DNA of 64,000 nt from Arthrobacter luteolus NBRC 107841 (GCF_001552075.1 NZ_BCQM01000003.1:186001-250000), one strand, 5' to 3'; positions 48,619 through 61,427 are shown, counted from the stretch's first letter. Notes: generated by a model not told the origin, from the letters alone. Made by a program: numbers and translations.

Positions 48619-49380
48619 GTGCGGTTTCCCGGTGTGGTCTACGCCTATTACGAGCGGAAGCTGCGGCGCAGCCTGGCCAAGGACAGCATCCCCGAGCACA
48701 TTGGGGTGATGGTTGACGGGAACCGCCGCTGGGCCAAGCTTGCCGGTGCCCCAACTGCCGACGGGCACCAGGCAGGCGCAGATAAGATTCTGGAGTTCCT
48801 GGGCTGGTGCGAGGAACTCGGCGTACGGGTCGTGACGCTCTATATGCTCTCCACCGACAACCTTAACCGCGACCCGGACGAACTGGAACCGCTGCTGGGC
48901 ATCATTGCCAACACCCTGGACCGTCTCGGCGAGAAGGGGGATCTGCGGGTCCAGCCCGTGGGCGCCCTGGAAATCCTTCCGCCAGAGCTTTCGGACCAGC
49001 TCTCGCGGCTGGGCGAGAGCACGGCAGCCGCTACGGGACTGCACGTCAATGTGGCCATCGGATATGGCGGCCGGCGCGAAATTGTCGACGCCGTCAAGGA
49101 ACTGCTGCGTGACGCCCAGAAACAGGGCAAACCCATCGAAGAGATCACCGAAGACCTCTGCGACGCGCAGATATCCGAGTATCTCTACACCCGCGGCCAG
49201 CCGGATCCCGAGCTGGTCATCCGGACCTCCGGGGAACAGCGTTTGTCCGGCTTCCTGATGTGGCAGAGCGCCTACAGCGAGTTCTATTTCTGCGAAGCGC
49301 TGTGGCCGGACTTCCGCCGGGTGGACTTCCTCCGCGCGCTGCGGGATTACGCGAGCCGCCAGCGCCGGTTCGGCTCGTAG
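48619..49380 (+). CDS. uppS: Isoprenyl transferase (cis-prenyltransferase)
   Basis: A 253-aa enzyme with VMVDGNRRWAK (catalytic Asp), GHQAGADKI, VTLYMLSTDN and the C-terminal PELVIRTSGEQRLSGF. The short N-terminus with YERKLRRSLAK resembles the Mycobacterium Rv1086 type, which makes a shorter Z-prenyl diphosphate, but product length cannot be read from sequence. GTG at 48619 chosen by homology and promoter position. Confidence 0.85.
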   Translation: MRFPGVVYAYYERKLRRSLAKDSIPEHIGVMVDGNRRWAKLAGAPTADGHQAGADKILEFLGWCEELGVRVVTLYMLSTDNLNRDPDELEPLLGIIANTLDRLGEKGDLRVQPVGALEILPPELSDQLSRLGESTAAATGLHVNVAIGYGGRREIVDAVKELLRDAQKQGKPIEEITEDLCDAQISEYLYTRGQPDPELVIRTSGEQRLSGFLMWQSAYSEFYFCEALWPDFRRVDFLRALRDYASRQRRFGS

Positions 49381-49615
49381 ACCGGGCGGTTCGGCGAACA
49401 GCGGGTGAACAGCTGAAACTGCCCCGTGTCCCTGTGTTCTGCGGGCCGGAGGCTGGCGTAGCTTGGACCTACCGATCAGTCCCATGCTGACGGAACCGGA
49501 GGCCGGATGTTCACACTTGGTGTGCTGAGGAGGCCGCAGCCGGCCTCCTGTGCCGGCCTGCGGATAACCACGCTTCTAGCTAATCGGGGCCCCTGGCCCC
49601 GGACTGGAGATCCAA
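49381..49615. promoter_or_regulatory. Intergenic region before the PhoH gene
   Basis: About 235 nt without a gene. It contains a GGCCTCCT-type inverted repeat and, just before the ribosome site, a short CGGGGCC-CCT-GGCCCCG hairpin that may affect translation. No clear promoter chosen. Confidence 0.3.
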
Positions 49616-50956
49616 GTGGCCGTATCCAAGATTTCCTTTCCCGCCCACGCCGGCACGCAGGCGCAGCCGCTCGGGTTTGTGCTTGATACCTCCGTCCTGC
49701 TCTCGGATCCGAAGGCGATCCTGCGGTTCGCCGAGCACGAGGTCATTCTGCCCCTGGTGGTTATCAGCGAGCTGGAAAGCAAACGCAGCGATCCGGAACT
49801 GGGGTATTTCGCCAGGGGCGCGCTGAGGCTCCTGGACGACCTGCGGGTGGAACACGGCGGCCTCGACCGGCCGGTTCCGATCGGTGAAGCAGGCGGAACG
49901 CTGCGGGTCGAAGTGAACCACATCTCCCTGGACGTGCTGCCGATGGGGATCCGGGGAACGGACAACGACAGCCGGATTCTCGCCGTCGCCCGCAGCCTGG
50001 CGGACGAGGGCCGGCGGATCACCGTGGTGTCCAAGGATCTTCCCCTGCGGGTGAAGGCAGCAGCTGTGGGGCTCACCGCCGACGAATACCGCAACGAACT
50101 GGTCCGCGACACCGGGTGGACCGGGATGGTGGAACTTGAAGTCGGTGACGCCGAGGTCAACGCCCTCTATGACCATGAACCCGTCTTCCTGCCGGAGGCT
50201 GCGGAACTGCCCGTCAATACCGGCCTGGTGCTGCTGGCAGGACGGTCGTCTGCCCTGGGGCGCCTGGGTGCGGACAAGCAGGTGCGGCTGGTCCGCGGCG
50301 ACCGTGACGTTTTCGGACTGCACGGGCGGTCAGCGGAGCAACGCCTGGCGATAGACCTGCTGATGGACCCGGAGGTCGGAATCGTCTCGCTGGGCGGACG
50401 CGCCGGCACCGGTAAGTCCGCGCTGGCGCTGTGCGCCGGGCTGGAAGCGGTGCTGGAGCGCCGGGAGCACCGGAAGGTGGTGGTCTTCCGCCCCCTCTAC
50501 GCCGTCGGCGGCCAGGAACTGGGGTACCTCCCCGGCAGCGAGGCGGAGAAAATGGGGCCCTGGGGGCAGGCTGTCTTCGACACACTCGAAGCCCTGGTCT
50601 CCCGGGAAGTGGTTGAGGAAGTCCTGGACCGCGGCATGCTGGAAGTGCTGCCGCTGACCCATATCCGCGGCCGCTCCCTGCATGATTCCTTCGTGATCGT
50701 GGACGAGGCCCAGTCGCTGGAGAAGAACGTCCTGCTGACCGTGCTCTCGCGCATCGGACAGAACTCCAAAGTGGTCCTGACCCACGACGTCGCCCAGCGG
50801 GACAACCTCCGGGTCGGACGGCACGACGGTATTGCCGCGGTGGTGGAAACCCTGAAAGGGCACCCGCTGTTCGGGCACATGACCCTGACCCGGTCTGAAC
50901 GCTCCCCAATCGCTGCCCTTGTCACCGAACTGCTCGAGGACGGCCAGATCGCCTGA
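49616..50956 (+). CDS. PIN-PhoH ATPase (PhoH2-type)
   Basis: A 446-aa protein: N-terminal PIN RNase-like domain ([23 protein letters not shown] supply acidic residues) and C-terminal PhoH ATPase with Walker [11 protein letters not shown] near residue 262 and [17 protein letters not shown]. PhoH2 proteins unwind and cut RNA in vitro. GTG start with GGAG. Confidence 0.88.
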   Translation: MAVSKISFPAHAGTQAQPLGFVLDTSVLLSDPKAILRFAEHEVILPLVVISELESKRSDPELGYFARGALRLLDDLRVEHGGLDRPVPIGEAGGTLRVEVNHISLDVLPMGIRGTDNDSRILAVARSLADEGRRITVVSKDLPLRVKAAAVGLTADEYRNELVRDTGWTGMVELEVGDAEVNALYDHEPVFLPEAAELPVNTGLVLLAGRSSALGRLGADKQVRLVRGDRDVFGLHGRSAEQRLAIDLLMDPEVGIVSLGGRAGTGKSALALCAGLEAVLERREHRKVVVFRPLYAVGGQELGYLPGSEAEKMGPWGQAVFDTLEALVSREVVEEVLDRGMLEVLPLTHIRGRSLHDSFVIVDEAQSLEKNVLLTVLSRIGQNSKVVLTHDVAQRDNLRVGRHDGIAAVVETLKGHPLFGHMTLTRSERSPIAALVTELLEDGQIA

Positions 50957-51030
50957 GCCACGTCTGAGCCGCCAGGCCCGCCGGCTCAGTTTAGGCCTCC
51001 GGCAGCGCAGGCCTCCGGAAGGGCAGGCAT

Positions 51031-51067
51031 CCGGCCGCGCCGGCCATGATCGAGCCGGCGCGGCCGG
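51031..51067. terminator. Hairpin between convergent PhoH and AztD-like genes
   Basis: CCGGCCGCGCCGGC pairs perfectly with GCCGGCGCGGCCGG around a 9-nt loop; no T-tract. Confidence 0.6.
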
Positions 51068-51073
51068 TTCGTC

Positions 51074-52453
51074 CTACAGGTCCCGGCGCTTGACCTCTCG
51101 GCCACCCTCTTCCTGTGCGTGGTGATGGCCGGCTGCGTGTGCATGGTCAGCACCGGCGGCTTCCGCTTCACCGGTCACCACCGTGAGTTCAACAGGCGTC
51201 TCGGGAAGGTCGAAGCTGGACAGAACGGAACCGGCGGCGACATCAACCACGTGCAGCTTCCTGGCAGCAGGCTCGGTGACATAGACGAGCCCATTGGTGC
51301 CGGCTGTCACCGCCGGTGCGGGCGACTGCCATTCCTGCGGCTCCTCCCAGGGTCCGACAACCCGCACCTTATGGATGAGCTCACCGGTTTCCTCGTCGAG
51401 GACGTTCAGTTCGCCGTCACCGGTCAGGATCACGGCTTCGCCTGCCGCTCCCCGGGCGAGCGAGCGGAACCAGTAGGGCGAGCCCAGATCCACCGTGGTC
51501 ATCGAGTTGGTGCGGGTGTCGATCAGCCCGATGCGGGTGGGCCGTTCCAGTTCCGCATCGGGATTGGACTTGTAGTCGGCCAGGATGATGGGGGATGCGT
51601 GGCTGCCGGCCTGGTTGCCCGACCGCTGATAGGCCTCCGCGACCGGCACCTTATGGAAGGCACCGTTCCGGAAAATCACCGGACCGTTCTCGCATCCCAG
51701 GGAGATCACATCTCCTTCGGGCGTGGGCATGGCGGCTGCTTCGCCATGTACGCCCGGACAGTCCGTGGTTTCCGCGAGGACCTCGCCCTTGGGGGAGCGG
51801 ACCTGGACGGTGGAGCGTGATTCCTCCGTGCCCTGGGTGAGCAGCAGGTCACCGCTGCTTAACGGAACGGCAACACCGTGGTGCGCGGCGCCGGCGGAAT
51901 GTTCCTCCACCTCGTCCGCGGTAACCTCCCCGTCCGCGAACGCCGTGGAATCGAGCACGCTGATGGTTCCCGTGCCGTCGGCGAAAAGGGCAGTCCTGCC
52001 TTCGTGCGTGACGACGTGCCCGGCGTCGGCGGCTTTCACGGCAGAACCGGTCAGGGCAGGTGCCTGCTCGTAGTAATGCCGGTGATCGCCATGCGCCTCC
52101 ACGATCAGGCCTGTGTCGAACACGCGGAATTCGTGGCCCGCACTGACCAGGACGTGCCGCCCGTCGCCGGCGTTGTTAAGCCGCAGGAAACCCTCCGTCC
52201 CGGTGCTGGTCACCGCACCGCTCCCGGTATCCACCGTCATCAGGCCGCCGTCGTAGGTAAGGACGGCGCGCGGAGCCAAGGCGGCAACTTCGCGGCGGTC
52301 GGGGGCGGCGGCCGTGTTCCCGGCAGCGGCGGGGGAGGTATTCAGTGAGGTGCTGGAATCAGGTTCTGCCGATCCGGCAGTGGAACAGGCGGACAGGAGC
52401 AGGGCGCCAACCACGGCGGAGGACAGGGACAGGGTTCGTGGAGATATCGACAT
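51074..52453 (-). CDS. AztD-like zinc metallochaperone lipoprotein
   Basis: A 459-aa lipoprotein: signal with lipobox LSAC, Ser/Ala-rich linker, then a beta-propeller with repeated short blades (GGLMTVDTGSGAV, GDGRHVLVSAG, GLVYVTEPAARKLHVVDV), and a His-rich C-terminus (HAHAAGHHHAQEE). AztD delivers zinc to AztC. No aztABC genes are beside it. A Zur-like box overlaps its promoter. Confidence 0.7.
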   Translation of the reverse strand: MSISPRTLSLSSAVVGALLLSACSTAGSAEPDSSTSLNTSPAAAGNTAAAPDRREVAALAPRAVLTYDGGLMTVDTGSGAVTSTGTEGFLRLNNAGDGRHVLVSAGHEFRVFDTGLIVEAHGDHRHYYEQAPALTGSAVKAADAGHVVTHEGRTALFADGTGTISVLDSTAFADGEVTADEVEEHSAGAAHHGVAVPLSSGDLLLTQGTEESRSTVQVRSPKGEVLAETTDCPGVHGEAAAMPTPEGDVISLGCENGPVIFRNGAFHKVPVAEAYQRSGNQAGSHASPIILADYKSNPDAELERPTRIGLIDTRTNSMTTVDLGSPYWFRSLARGAAGEAVILTGDGELNVLDEETGELIHKVRVVGPWEEPQEWQSPAPAVTAGTNGLVYVTEPAARKLHVVDVAAGSVLSSFDLPETPVELTVVTGEAEAAGADHAHAAGHHHAQEEGGREVKRRDL

Positions 52454-52459
52454 GCCCAC

Positions 52460-52489
52460 AGACTAAATGCAAATGGTTCTCATTATCAA
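52460..52489 (-). promoter_or_regulatory. Leaderless promoter with Zur-like box
   Basis: On the minus strand TTGATA, an 18-nt spacer and TAGTCT, ending 6 nt before the ATG. The spacer contains AATG-GTTCT-CATT (full box 52468-52488), the symmetric core of actinobacterial Zur sites. Zinc-bound Zur would block transcription. Confidence 0.6.
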
Positions 52490-52675
52490 TTGTGTCGTGC
52501 GGCACCGTCCGGCGCCGCGGTGGTGGTTTGCTGGACGTGCGGGAAAGCGCGGGGTGCGGGGACCGTCCTGTGGAGCAGCTTCGGGCTGCTGTCAGCAGGA
52601 CCGAGCGCCCGTGCCTTGTCCACAGGACCGGCCGCCCCATGACCGACTCCTGGCCGATGCCGTACGGTGTTGCCC

Positions 52676-53188
52676 ATGTGGGGGATCGTGGGGGATTACT
52701 GGGTCCAGGAGCCGGCAGCTGCGTGGCTGCTGCTGGCCGCCCTGGGCTATCTGGCCGTGCTGTCCGTCCTGCTGGCGGCGGAAGACATCCGCAGCCACCG
52801 GCTGCCCGACCGGCTGGTGCTCCCGGCCTATCCAGCCGCGGTGCTGCTGCTTTCAGCGGCGGCGCTGGCTGCCGGAGACCCGGGCCGCCTGGCGGGAATG
52901 GCGGGAGGCTGCCTGGCGCTGCTGGCGGGGTATTTCCTGCTGCGGGTGATCAGCCCGGCCGGGCTGGGCCTGGGGGACGTGAAGCTGGCCGGAGTGCTCG
53001 GGATCTTCCTGGGCTACGCCGGCTGGGCGCAGGTGGCAGCAGGCACGGCGGCGGGGTTTGTGCTGGGCGGCCTGTGGGGCCTGGGCCTGATCGTGACGGG
53101 GCGGGGCACAGGGAAAACCAGGATTGCCTTCGGCCCTTTTATGCTCGCCGGCGCTGCCGTGGCACTCCTTGGCCCTGGCCTACAGTAG
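52676..53188 (+). CDS. Prepilin peptidase (A24), catalytic part only
   Basis: A 170-aa polytopic protein with the two aspartates of the family: AAEDIRSHRLP and GLGLGDVKLAG (GxGD). It lacks the N-terminal zinc/methylase domain of full PilD and is of the short TadV/FlaK-like type. TACGGT 7 nt before the ATG indicates a leaderless start. Confidence 0.8.
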   Translation: MWGIVGDYWVQEPAAAWLLLAALGYLAVLSVLLAAEDIRSHRLPDRLVLPAYPAAVLLLSAAALAAGDPGRLAGMAGGCLALLAGYFLLRVISPAGLGLGDVKLAGVLGIFLGYAGWAQVAAGTAAGFVLGGLWGLGLIVTGRGTGKTRIAFGPFMLAGAAVALLGPGLQ

Positions 53189-53192
53189 GAGG

Positions 53193-53663
53193 ATGCCCAC
53201 GCCCGACTTTGTCCTGTCCCTGCGCGAAAAGATAGGCCATGAGCTGCTCTGGCTGCCCGGTGTTGCCGCCGTCGTCTTCAACGAAGCCGCGGAGGTTCTC
53301 CTTTGCCGCCGGGCGGACAACGGCAGGTGGACCATCATCACGGGAATGCTTGACCCGGGGGAGGAACCAGGCCCCGGGCTGCTCCGCGAAGTCGCCGAGG
53401 AGACTGGTGTGCAGGCCAGGATTGAGCACCTGATCCATGTTGGCGCCACTGACCCGGTAGTGTTCCCCAACCAGGACCAGTGCCAGTTCCTGAACCTCGT
53501 GTTCCGGTGCGCCTACGTCAGCGGAACCGCCCGGGTAAACGACGACGAGTCCAGCGATGTCCGCTGGTTCGCCCTTGATGCCCTGCCGGAGCTCAATGCC
53601 AGGCATCGGATGCTGATCGATCTGGCACGCAGCTCCACGGGTGTTCCGGTCTTTGAAACCTAA
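53193..53663 (+). CDS. Nudix hydrolase
   Basis: A 156-aa protein with a complete Nudix box GMLDPGEEPGPGLLREVAEE then TGV. It probably hydrolyses a nucleoside diphosphate derivative; substrate unknown. TACAGT ends 6 nt before the ATG; the intervening AGGAGG is too close to act as a ribosome site. Confidence 0.88.
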   Translation: MPTPDFVLSLREKIGHELLWLPGVAAVVFNEAAEVLLCRRADNGRWTIITGMLDPGEEPGPGLLREVAEETGVQARIEHLIHVGATDPVVFPNQDQCQFLNLVFRCAYVSGTARVNDDESSDVRWFALDALPELNARHRMLIDLARSSTGVPVFET

Positions 53664-53685
53664 GCCAGGCCGGCGCCCTTAACGC

Positions 53686-53719
53686 CGATGGACCGGCACC
53701 CAATGGTGCCGGTCCATCG
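53686..53719. terminator. Terminator between Nudix and MFS genes
   Basis: A 15-bp perfect stem (53686-53700 with 53705-53719) and CAAT loop between convergent genes. Confidence 0.75.
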
Positions 53720-53751
53720 CCGCCGCAGCGGAATGCTGGTGCAGGGAATGC

Positions 53752-56147
<2,396 letters not shown>

Positions 56148-56158
56148 GGAGTAAAGTT

Positions 56159-56183
56159 TTGCACTATGGGTAAATAAGTGCAA
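56159..56183. promoter_or_regulatory. TetR-type operator
   Basis: TTGCACT-N11-AGTGCAA, 7-bp perfect arms over 25 bp, 12 nt before the GTG of the regulator. Confidence 0.65.
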
Positions 56184-56197
56184 ACCGCCGGAACGGG

Positions 56198-56230
56198 TAA
56201 GGGCGCCCGGCCAGCGGCCGGGCGCCCTTA
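56198..56230 (-). terminator. fumC terminator
   Basis: TAAGGGCGCCCGGCC pairs perfectly over 15 bp around AGC, 20 nt after the fumC stop. Confidence 0.8.
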
Positions 56231-56249
56231 GCGGGAATGTGCGTTCCGG

Positions 56250-57671
56250 TTATGCCTGCGGGGGCTTGGTCATGGACAGCACGTCCAGAGCCGAATCCAG
56301 CTGTTCCTCGGTCACTTCGCCGCGTTCCAGGAAGCCCAGTTCAATAACGGACTGGCGGATGGTCTTGCCTTCCTTGACTGCGAACTTGGCGATCTTGGCA
56401 GCGTTCTCGTAGCCGATGTACTTGTTCAGCGGCGTGACGATGGAGGGGGAAGCCTCGGCCAGGTAGCGTGCGCGCTCCACATTGGCTTCGATGCCGTCGA
56501 TCATCTTGTCCGCCATGATCACCGAGGAGTTGGCGAGCAGGCGGATGGACTCGAGCAGGTTCGAAGCAATGACGGGGATGCCGACGTTCAGCTCGAAGTA
56601 GCCGAAGGTGCCGGCCCAGGCGATGGCGGCGTCATTGCCCACGACCTGTGCGGCAACCTGCATGACGGCTTCGGAAATGACGGGGTTGACCTTACCCGGC
56701 ATGATCGAGGAGCCCGGCTGCAGGTCGGGGATGGCGATCTCGCCGAGGCCGGTGTTGGGGCCGGAGCCCATCCAGCGCAGGTCATTGGCGATCTTGGAGA
56801 AGGAGACCGCGATGGTGCGCAGCATGCCGGAGACCTCAACGAGGGCATCACGGTTGGCCTGGGACTCGAAGTGGTCCCGGGCCTCGGTCAGCGGCAGGCC
56901 GGTGTCGGCAGCCAGCAGCTCGATCACGCGCTGCGGGAAGCCTGCCGGGGTGTTGATTCCGGTGCCCACGGCGGTGCCGCCCAGCGGAACCTCGGCCACA
57001 CGGGGCAGTGACGCCTGCACACGCTCGATGCCGTAGCGGACCTGCGCGGCGTAGCCGCCGAACTCCTGGCCCAGGGTCACCGGGGTGGCGTCCATGAGGT
57101 GGGTGCGGCCGGACTTGACGACGTCCTTGAACTCTTCGGCCTTGCGCTCCAGCGAGGCAGCCAGGTGGTCCAGGGCCGGGATCAGGTTGTTGATCAGGGC
57201 GGACGTGGCGGCGACGTGGACCGAGGTGGGGAAGACGTCGTTGGAGGACTGCGACGCGTTGACGTGATCGTTGGGGTGGACCGTGGTCTCGCTGCCAGCT
57301 GCCTTCAGGGCGCGGTTGGCGAGTTCGGCCAGGACCTCGTTGGTGTTCATGTTGGACGAGGTTCCGGAGCCGGTCTGGAAAACATCGATCGGGAACTGGC
57401 TGTAGTGCTTGCCGGCCGCGACTTCGTCAGCGGCGGAAGCAATGGCCTTGGCACGCTCGTCGTCGAGCACTCCCAATTCGGCGTTGGCAGCGGCAGCGGC
57501 CTTCTTGATGCGTGCCAGCGCCTCCACGTGCGCGTCATCCAGGGTCTTGCCGGAAATCGGGAAGTTTTCGACGGCGCGCTGGGTCTGGGCGCGGTAAAGG
57601 GCGTTTACCGGGACCCGGACCTCACCCATGGTGTCATGTTCAATGCGGTATTCAGCGGAGTCAGAAGTCAT
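56250..57671 (-). CDS. fumC: Class II fumarate hydratase
   Basis: A 473-aa TCA-cycle enzyme with the signature [12 protein letters not shown], the substrate regions [14 protein letters not shown] and SSNDVFPT, and normal length. TAGGCT 7 nt before the ATG indicates a leaderless transcript. Confidence 0.93.
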   Translation of the reverse strand: MTSDSAEYRIEHDTMGEVRVPVNALYRAQTQRAVENFPISGKTLDDAHVEALARIKKAAAAANAELGVLDDERAKAIASAADEVAAGKHYSQFPIDVFQTGSGTSSNMNTNEVLAELANRALKAAGSETTVHPNDHVNASQSSNDVFPTSVHVAATSALINNLIPALDHLAASLERKAEEFKDVVKSGRTHLMDATPVTLGQEFGGYAAQVRYGIERVQASLPRVAEVPLGGTAVGTGINTPAGFPQRVIELLAADTGLPLTEARDHFESQANRDALVEVSGMLRTIAVSFSKIANDLRWMGSGPNTGLGEIAIPDLQPGSSIMPGKVNPVISEAVMQVAAQVVGNDAAIAWAGTFGYFELNVGIPVIASNLLESIRLLANSSVIMADKMIDGIEANVERARYLAEASPSIVTPLNKYIGYENAAKIAKFAVKEGKTIRQSVIELGFLERGEVTEEQLDSALDVLSMTKPPQA

Positions 57672-57745
57672 GGCTCCCAGCCTAGTGGGCGTGGGGGCCG
57701 GGGCTAAAACGCGTGTCGCAAAGCAGCGCTGCCCGATGCCTCGGC

Positions 57746-58411
57746 CTAGCCGGCGGCCAGGTCCCCGACGCCGGTGCTGAGGTTGCCGATGCTGGAGACC
57801 AGCTCCGCCCGGCCTTCGGCGAGGTGGTAGGAAAGGCCGACGACGGCGGCGCGCCCGGTGGCAACCGCATCGGAGATCAGCCGGGAGTCCTCCACCAGCC
57901 GTTCCGCCGTTTGCCGGGTGTGCTCCACCACCATGTCATTGACCTCGCTCAGTCCGTTCCGCTGGGCGGCAAGGACGGAGGGTGTGATGCGCTCGACCAG
58001 TGTGCGGACGTGCCCGGCGGGCATGGAACCGGTGTCGACTGATTCCTTCGTGGCGGTGACCGCACCGCAGCTGTCGTGGCCGAGGACCACGATCAGGGGA
58101 ACGCCCAGGACGCCGACGCTGTATTCGAGGGAGCCGAGGACGGCGTCGTCGGTCACCTGGCCGGCGGTGCGGACGACGAAGGCGTCGCCAAGGCCAAGGT
58201 CGAAGATGATTTCAGCGGCGAGCCGGGAATCCGAGCAGCCGAAGATAACCGCGAAGGGATTCTGCTGGTTGACCAGCGAACTGCGCCGCGGGGCGTCCTG
58301 GTTGGGGTGCTGGGAGCTGCCGGCGATGAAACGGTCATTTCCGTCGCGGAGCCGCTGCCACGCCTCTGCCGGAGTGACGGGAGAACTAAGGGGGCTGTTG
58401 ATTTCAGTCAC
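57746..58411 (-). CDS. Beta-carbonic anhydrase
   Basis: A 221-aa enzyme with zinc ligands in FGCSDSR and GHDSCGAV (Cys, Asp-Arg dyad, His, Cys). Interconverts CO2 and bicarbonate. GTG start 6 nt after TATTGT. Confidence 0.9.
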   Translation of the reverse strand: MTEINSPLSSPVTPAEAWQRLRDGNDRFIAGSSQHPNQDAPRRSSLVNQQNPFAVIFGCSDSRLAAEIIFDLGLGDAFVVRTAGQVTDDAVLGSLEYSVGVLGVPLIVVLGHDSCGAVTATKESVDTGSMPAGHVRTLVERITPSVLAAQRNGLSEVNDMVVEHTRQTAERLVEDSRLISDAVATGRAAVVGLSYHLAEGRAELVSSIGNLSTGVGDLAAG

Positions 58412-58507
58412 CGTTCAACAATAATGCCCCGCGGGCCTTCCCGGGGTTCTGTGACTGCCGCAGGGGACCGGACGGCGACGTTGGAACCCGGCCGGAGCTG
58501 CCCCGGC

Positions 58508-59098
58508 CTAGCTGCCGGATGCCGCTGCGAGGTCCCGGAGGGCGGCCTCGGCAAGCAGGTCAACGGTCGCCAGGTCAGCGTCGGAGCTGAGGACCACTGT
58601 CATGCCATCGACCTCGGTCACAAGGTGGGCCTCGCCGTCTGCGCCGTCCCGCAGCTGCCACGTGGTTCCGCCCACGGTCCGTTCACCGGCAACCACGGAA
58701 TCGTCGGTGGTCTGGGAAACCCAGGTGGGGTTGGCTGAGGCGGTCTGCGTGAGGCGGATGAAGTCCCAGTCCGGAGTGAGATATCCCACTTCCCAGGCAG
58801 GGACACCGGAATTGACTCCTGAATCCCAGCGGGCGTAGTTGGCGGTCCAGCCGTCCGGCAGCTCGGGGGCCAGCGGATCGTAGCCTGCATCGGCCGCTGC
58901 CTCGGAAGCGATCGCCTGAACATCGACGTCGCGCACCTGCGGCTTCTGGTACGGGTTCAGCAGTACCGGAAGCAGCACGATTGCCAGGGTAATGCCCGTA
59001 GCAATGAGCATGCCGATCACCGTTGCATTGGCGCGTTTGGCCTGCTTGGTGGTCAGGGTCGGGGTAACTGCGGGTTCTTCGGGCTGCTGGTCGCTCAC
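58508..59098 (-). CDS. DUF4245 membrane-anchored protein
   Basis: A 196-aa protein with one membrane helix at about residues 28-47 and an external domain (LPDGWTANYARWD, WEVGYLTPDWDFIRLTQT). Common beside glpX in Actinobacteria; function unknown. GTG start inferred at 59098. Confidence 0.75.
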   Translation of the reverse strand: MSDQQPEEPAVTPTLTTKQAKRANATVIGMLIATGITLAIVLLPVLLNPYQKPQVRDVDVQAIASEAAADAGYDPLAPELPDGWTANYARWDSGVNSGVPAWEVGYLTPDWDFIRLTQTASANPTWVSQTTDDSVVAGERTVGGTTWQLRDGADGEAHLVTEVDGMTVVLSSDADLATVDLLAEAALRDLAAASGS

Positions 59099-59219
59099 CC
59101 TTCCATAATCGCCTATGCGGCCCGGCAAGTCCTATTCCGGTTGCTTTCCGGCCGGGCCGCTGCCCTGGCCTGCGGGGGTAAAACGGAGACTGCTGCGGTG
59201 CTCTGAACCCGTTGGCGAC

Positions 59220-59225
59220 TATGAT
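59220..59225 (+). promoter_or_regulatory. -10 box before glpX
   Basis: TATGAT about 72 nt before the ATG. Confidence 0.45.
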
Positions 59226-59296
59226 CGAACCAAGGATCAGCCAGCGGGTGGCTGCAAGGTGTCACTCACCGAACGGCAGGAACCCGAATTTCAAAG

Positions 59297-60337
59297 ATGA
59301 GGTTAAACGTGTCCCAAGGTGCCCAGTACTCAACGCTTTCACCCGCCCTGGCAGTCGGAGACGACGAGCCGGACCGGAACCTCGCGCTCGAACTGGTGCG
59401 AGTCACTGAGGCCGCGGCGATCGCCGGTGGCCACTGGGTTGGTTTCGGCGATAAGAATGCTGCTGACGGTGCGGCCGTTGACGCAATGCGTTCGCTGATT
59501 TCGTCCGTTCATTTCAACGGCGTTGTGGTCATCGGTGAGGGCGAGAAGGACGAAGCCCCCATGCTGTACAACGGCGAGCATGTGGGAGACGGCACCGGCG
59601 CCCTGTGCGACGTCGCAGTGGACCCGATTGACGGCACCCGCCTGACGGCGATGGGCATCAATAATGCGCTGGCAGTACTCGCCGTCGCCGAACGCGGCAC
59701 AATGTTCGATCCCTCGGCGGTGTTTTACATGGAGAAGCTGGTCACCGGCCCCGAAGCCGCAGACATGGTGGACCTCCGCCTCCCGATGAAGCAGAACCTG
59801 CACCTGATTGCCAAGGCCAAGGGCAAGAAGATCAACCAGCTCAACGTGATGATCCTGGACCGCGACCGGCACAAGCCGCTGGTGCAGGAAATCCGTGATG
59901 CGGGCGCCCGCACCCGGATGCTGATGGACGGAGACGTCGCCGGCGGCATCGCCGCAGCCCGCGAAGGCACCGACGTCGACGCGCTGATGGGAATCGGCGG
60001 AACGCCCGAAGGCATCATCACCGCCTGTGCCATCAAGACGCTCGGCGGTGTCATCCAGGGCCGCCTGTGGCCGACCTCGGATGAGGAGAAGCAGAAGGCG
60101 ATCGATGCCGGCCACGACCTGGACCGCGTGATGACCACCAACGACCTGGTGACCAGCGACAACTGCTACTTCGCCGCCACCGGCATCACCGACGGCGACC
60201 TGCTGCGCGGCGTGCGCTACAAGAAGGACCGGGTCCTGACCCAGTCGATCGTGATGCGTTCCAAGTCCGGGACGATCCGTGTGGTCGACGGCGAACACCA
60301 GTCACACAAGTGGGAGTCCTACGCGCGCCTGCGCTAA
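59297..60337 (+). CDS. glpX: Class II fructose-1,6-bisphosphatase
   Basis: A 346-aa gluconeogenic enzyme: VIGEGEKDEAPMLYNGE and AVDPIDGTRLTA carry the metal-binding residues, and GIGGTPEGIITACAIK is family typical. The start may be ATG 59297 or the GTG 12 nt later. Divergent from DUF4245. Confidence 0.92.
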   Translation: MRLNVSQGAQYSTLSPALAVGDDEPDRNLALELVRVTEAAAIAGGHWVGFGDKNAADGAAVDAMRSLISSVHFNGVVVIGEGEKDEAPMLYNGEHVGDGTGALCDVAVDPIDGTRLTAMGINNALAVLAVAERGTMFDPSAVFYMEKLVTGPEAADMVDLRLPMKQNLHLIAKAKGKKINQLNVMILDRDRHKPLVQEIRDAGARTRMLMDGDVAGGIAAAREGTDVDALMGIGGTPEGIITACAIKTLGGVIQGRLWPTSDEEKQKAIDAGHDLDRVMTTNDLVTSDNCYFAATGITDGDLLRGVRYKKDRVLTQSIVMRSKSGTIRVVDGEHQSHKWESYARLR

Positions 60338-60370
60338 CCCCTCTTCCCGGCACCCCGGCGAAGGGATGCC

Positions 60371-60411
60371 AGCAGCAGGAGCCGGCCCGCAGCGGGCCGG
60401 CTCCTGCTGCT
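60371..60411. terminator. glpX terminator
   Basis: AGCAGCAGGAGCCGGCCCG pairs with its complement over about 18 bp; TTTGG follows. Confidence 0.8.
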
Positions 60412-60472
60412 TTGGCGCTCCGGGAAAGTGCCGCTTGAGTTCCGGCTCAACTGTCCGCTGCCTGCTGGCGGA

Positions 60473-61318
60473 TCAGCTCCGGCGGGCGGCAGCCACCCGC
60501 GCGGCGGCGGTGACGGCCACGATGATCAGCGCCGCTGCAGCGGCAGCCACGGCGGTCGGAACGGACACCAGTTCGCCGTTGATTCTCGAGACGGCGATCC
60601 AGGACAACCCCCATGCCAGTGCTGCGGCCGGGGCCAGGCGGCCGCGGCCGTAGAGGGCCAGGCCCACACCGACTGCGGCGGCTGCGGCCAGGACGGCGGC
60701 CGCCCAGACCACGGGGTCCAGACCAAAGCCGTCGAAACCGCCCGCGGTCAGGGTCGAAGCAATGTTGGCGCAGATCGCCACGGACACCCAGCCCAGATAA
60801 AGCCCGAGCGTCCCGTCAACCACTGCGGCACCTGCCCAGCTGTCCGGACGCGAACGTGCACAAAGCCTAAACACCAGGGCAAGGATCACCAGCAGGGCGG
60901 TGATCATCGCGACGGAGAGCGCAAGTGAACCGGCCTGCACACTGAGGATCCACGCGGCGTTCAGGAGCATGGACACCGCGGCGAGCCAGCCGAGGGAACG
61001 CTGCCGCCGGGAGGCGCGCTGTGCGGGCAGCCACTGATAGACCGTGAAAGCACCCAGGCCGGCGTAAACCACGGACCAGATGGAAAACGCCGGGCTGGCG
61101 GGGGCGAGATAGGTGGCATCGGCGCCGAGGGCACCCCCGGCAGCCTCCGCGATGGGGGTCCCGCCGAAGACACCAACCCCGATCATCGAACCAATGATGC
61201 AGAGCAAAAATGACACGGTGACGCTTAGCTGCCGGACGATGTCCCAGCGCTCGGAGCGGTGCTCCGGTGAGCCGCCGGGGCCGGATGGACTGGAATCATT
61301 TGACGTCGAAGTAGCCAT
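60473..61318 (-). CDS. TspO/MBR-like tryptophan-rich membrane protein
   Basis: A 281-aa polytopic protein with ASPAFSIWSVVYAGLGAF, LNAAWILSV and a later WVSVAICAN segment, as in TspO-related proteins, but longer than the usual 150-160 residues. Role unknown. ATG at 61318; a TACGCT box lies 5 nt upstream. Confidence 0.65.
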   Translation of the reverse strand: MATSTSNDSSPSGPGGSPEHRSERWDIVRQLSVTVSFLLCIIGSMIGVGVFGGTPIAEAAGGALGADATYLAPASPAFSIWSVVYAGLGAFTVYQWLPAQRASRRQRSLGWLAAVSMLLNAAWILSVQAGSLALSVAMITALLVILALVFRLCARSRPDSWAGAAVVDGTLGLYLGWVSVAICANIASTLTAGGFDGFGLDPVVWAAAVLAAAAAVGVGLALYGRGRLAPAAALAWGLSWIAVSRINGELVSVPTAVAAAAAALIIVAVTAAARVAAARRS

Positions 61319-61427
61319 GTTCGAGCGTAACAAAGCCTGCTTGGTTTCCCGCCGGGAAACCAGGCGGGTGTTGCCCGGCGGGCGGCCGGTTCGGAGCGCA
61401 CGCAGGCTTGCACGTAGGCTTGTTGGC

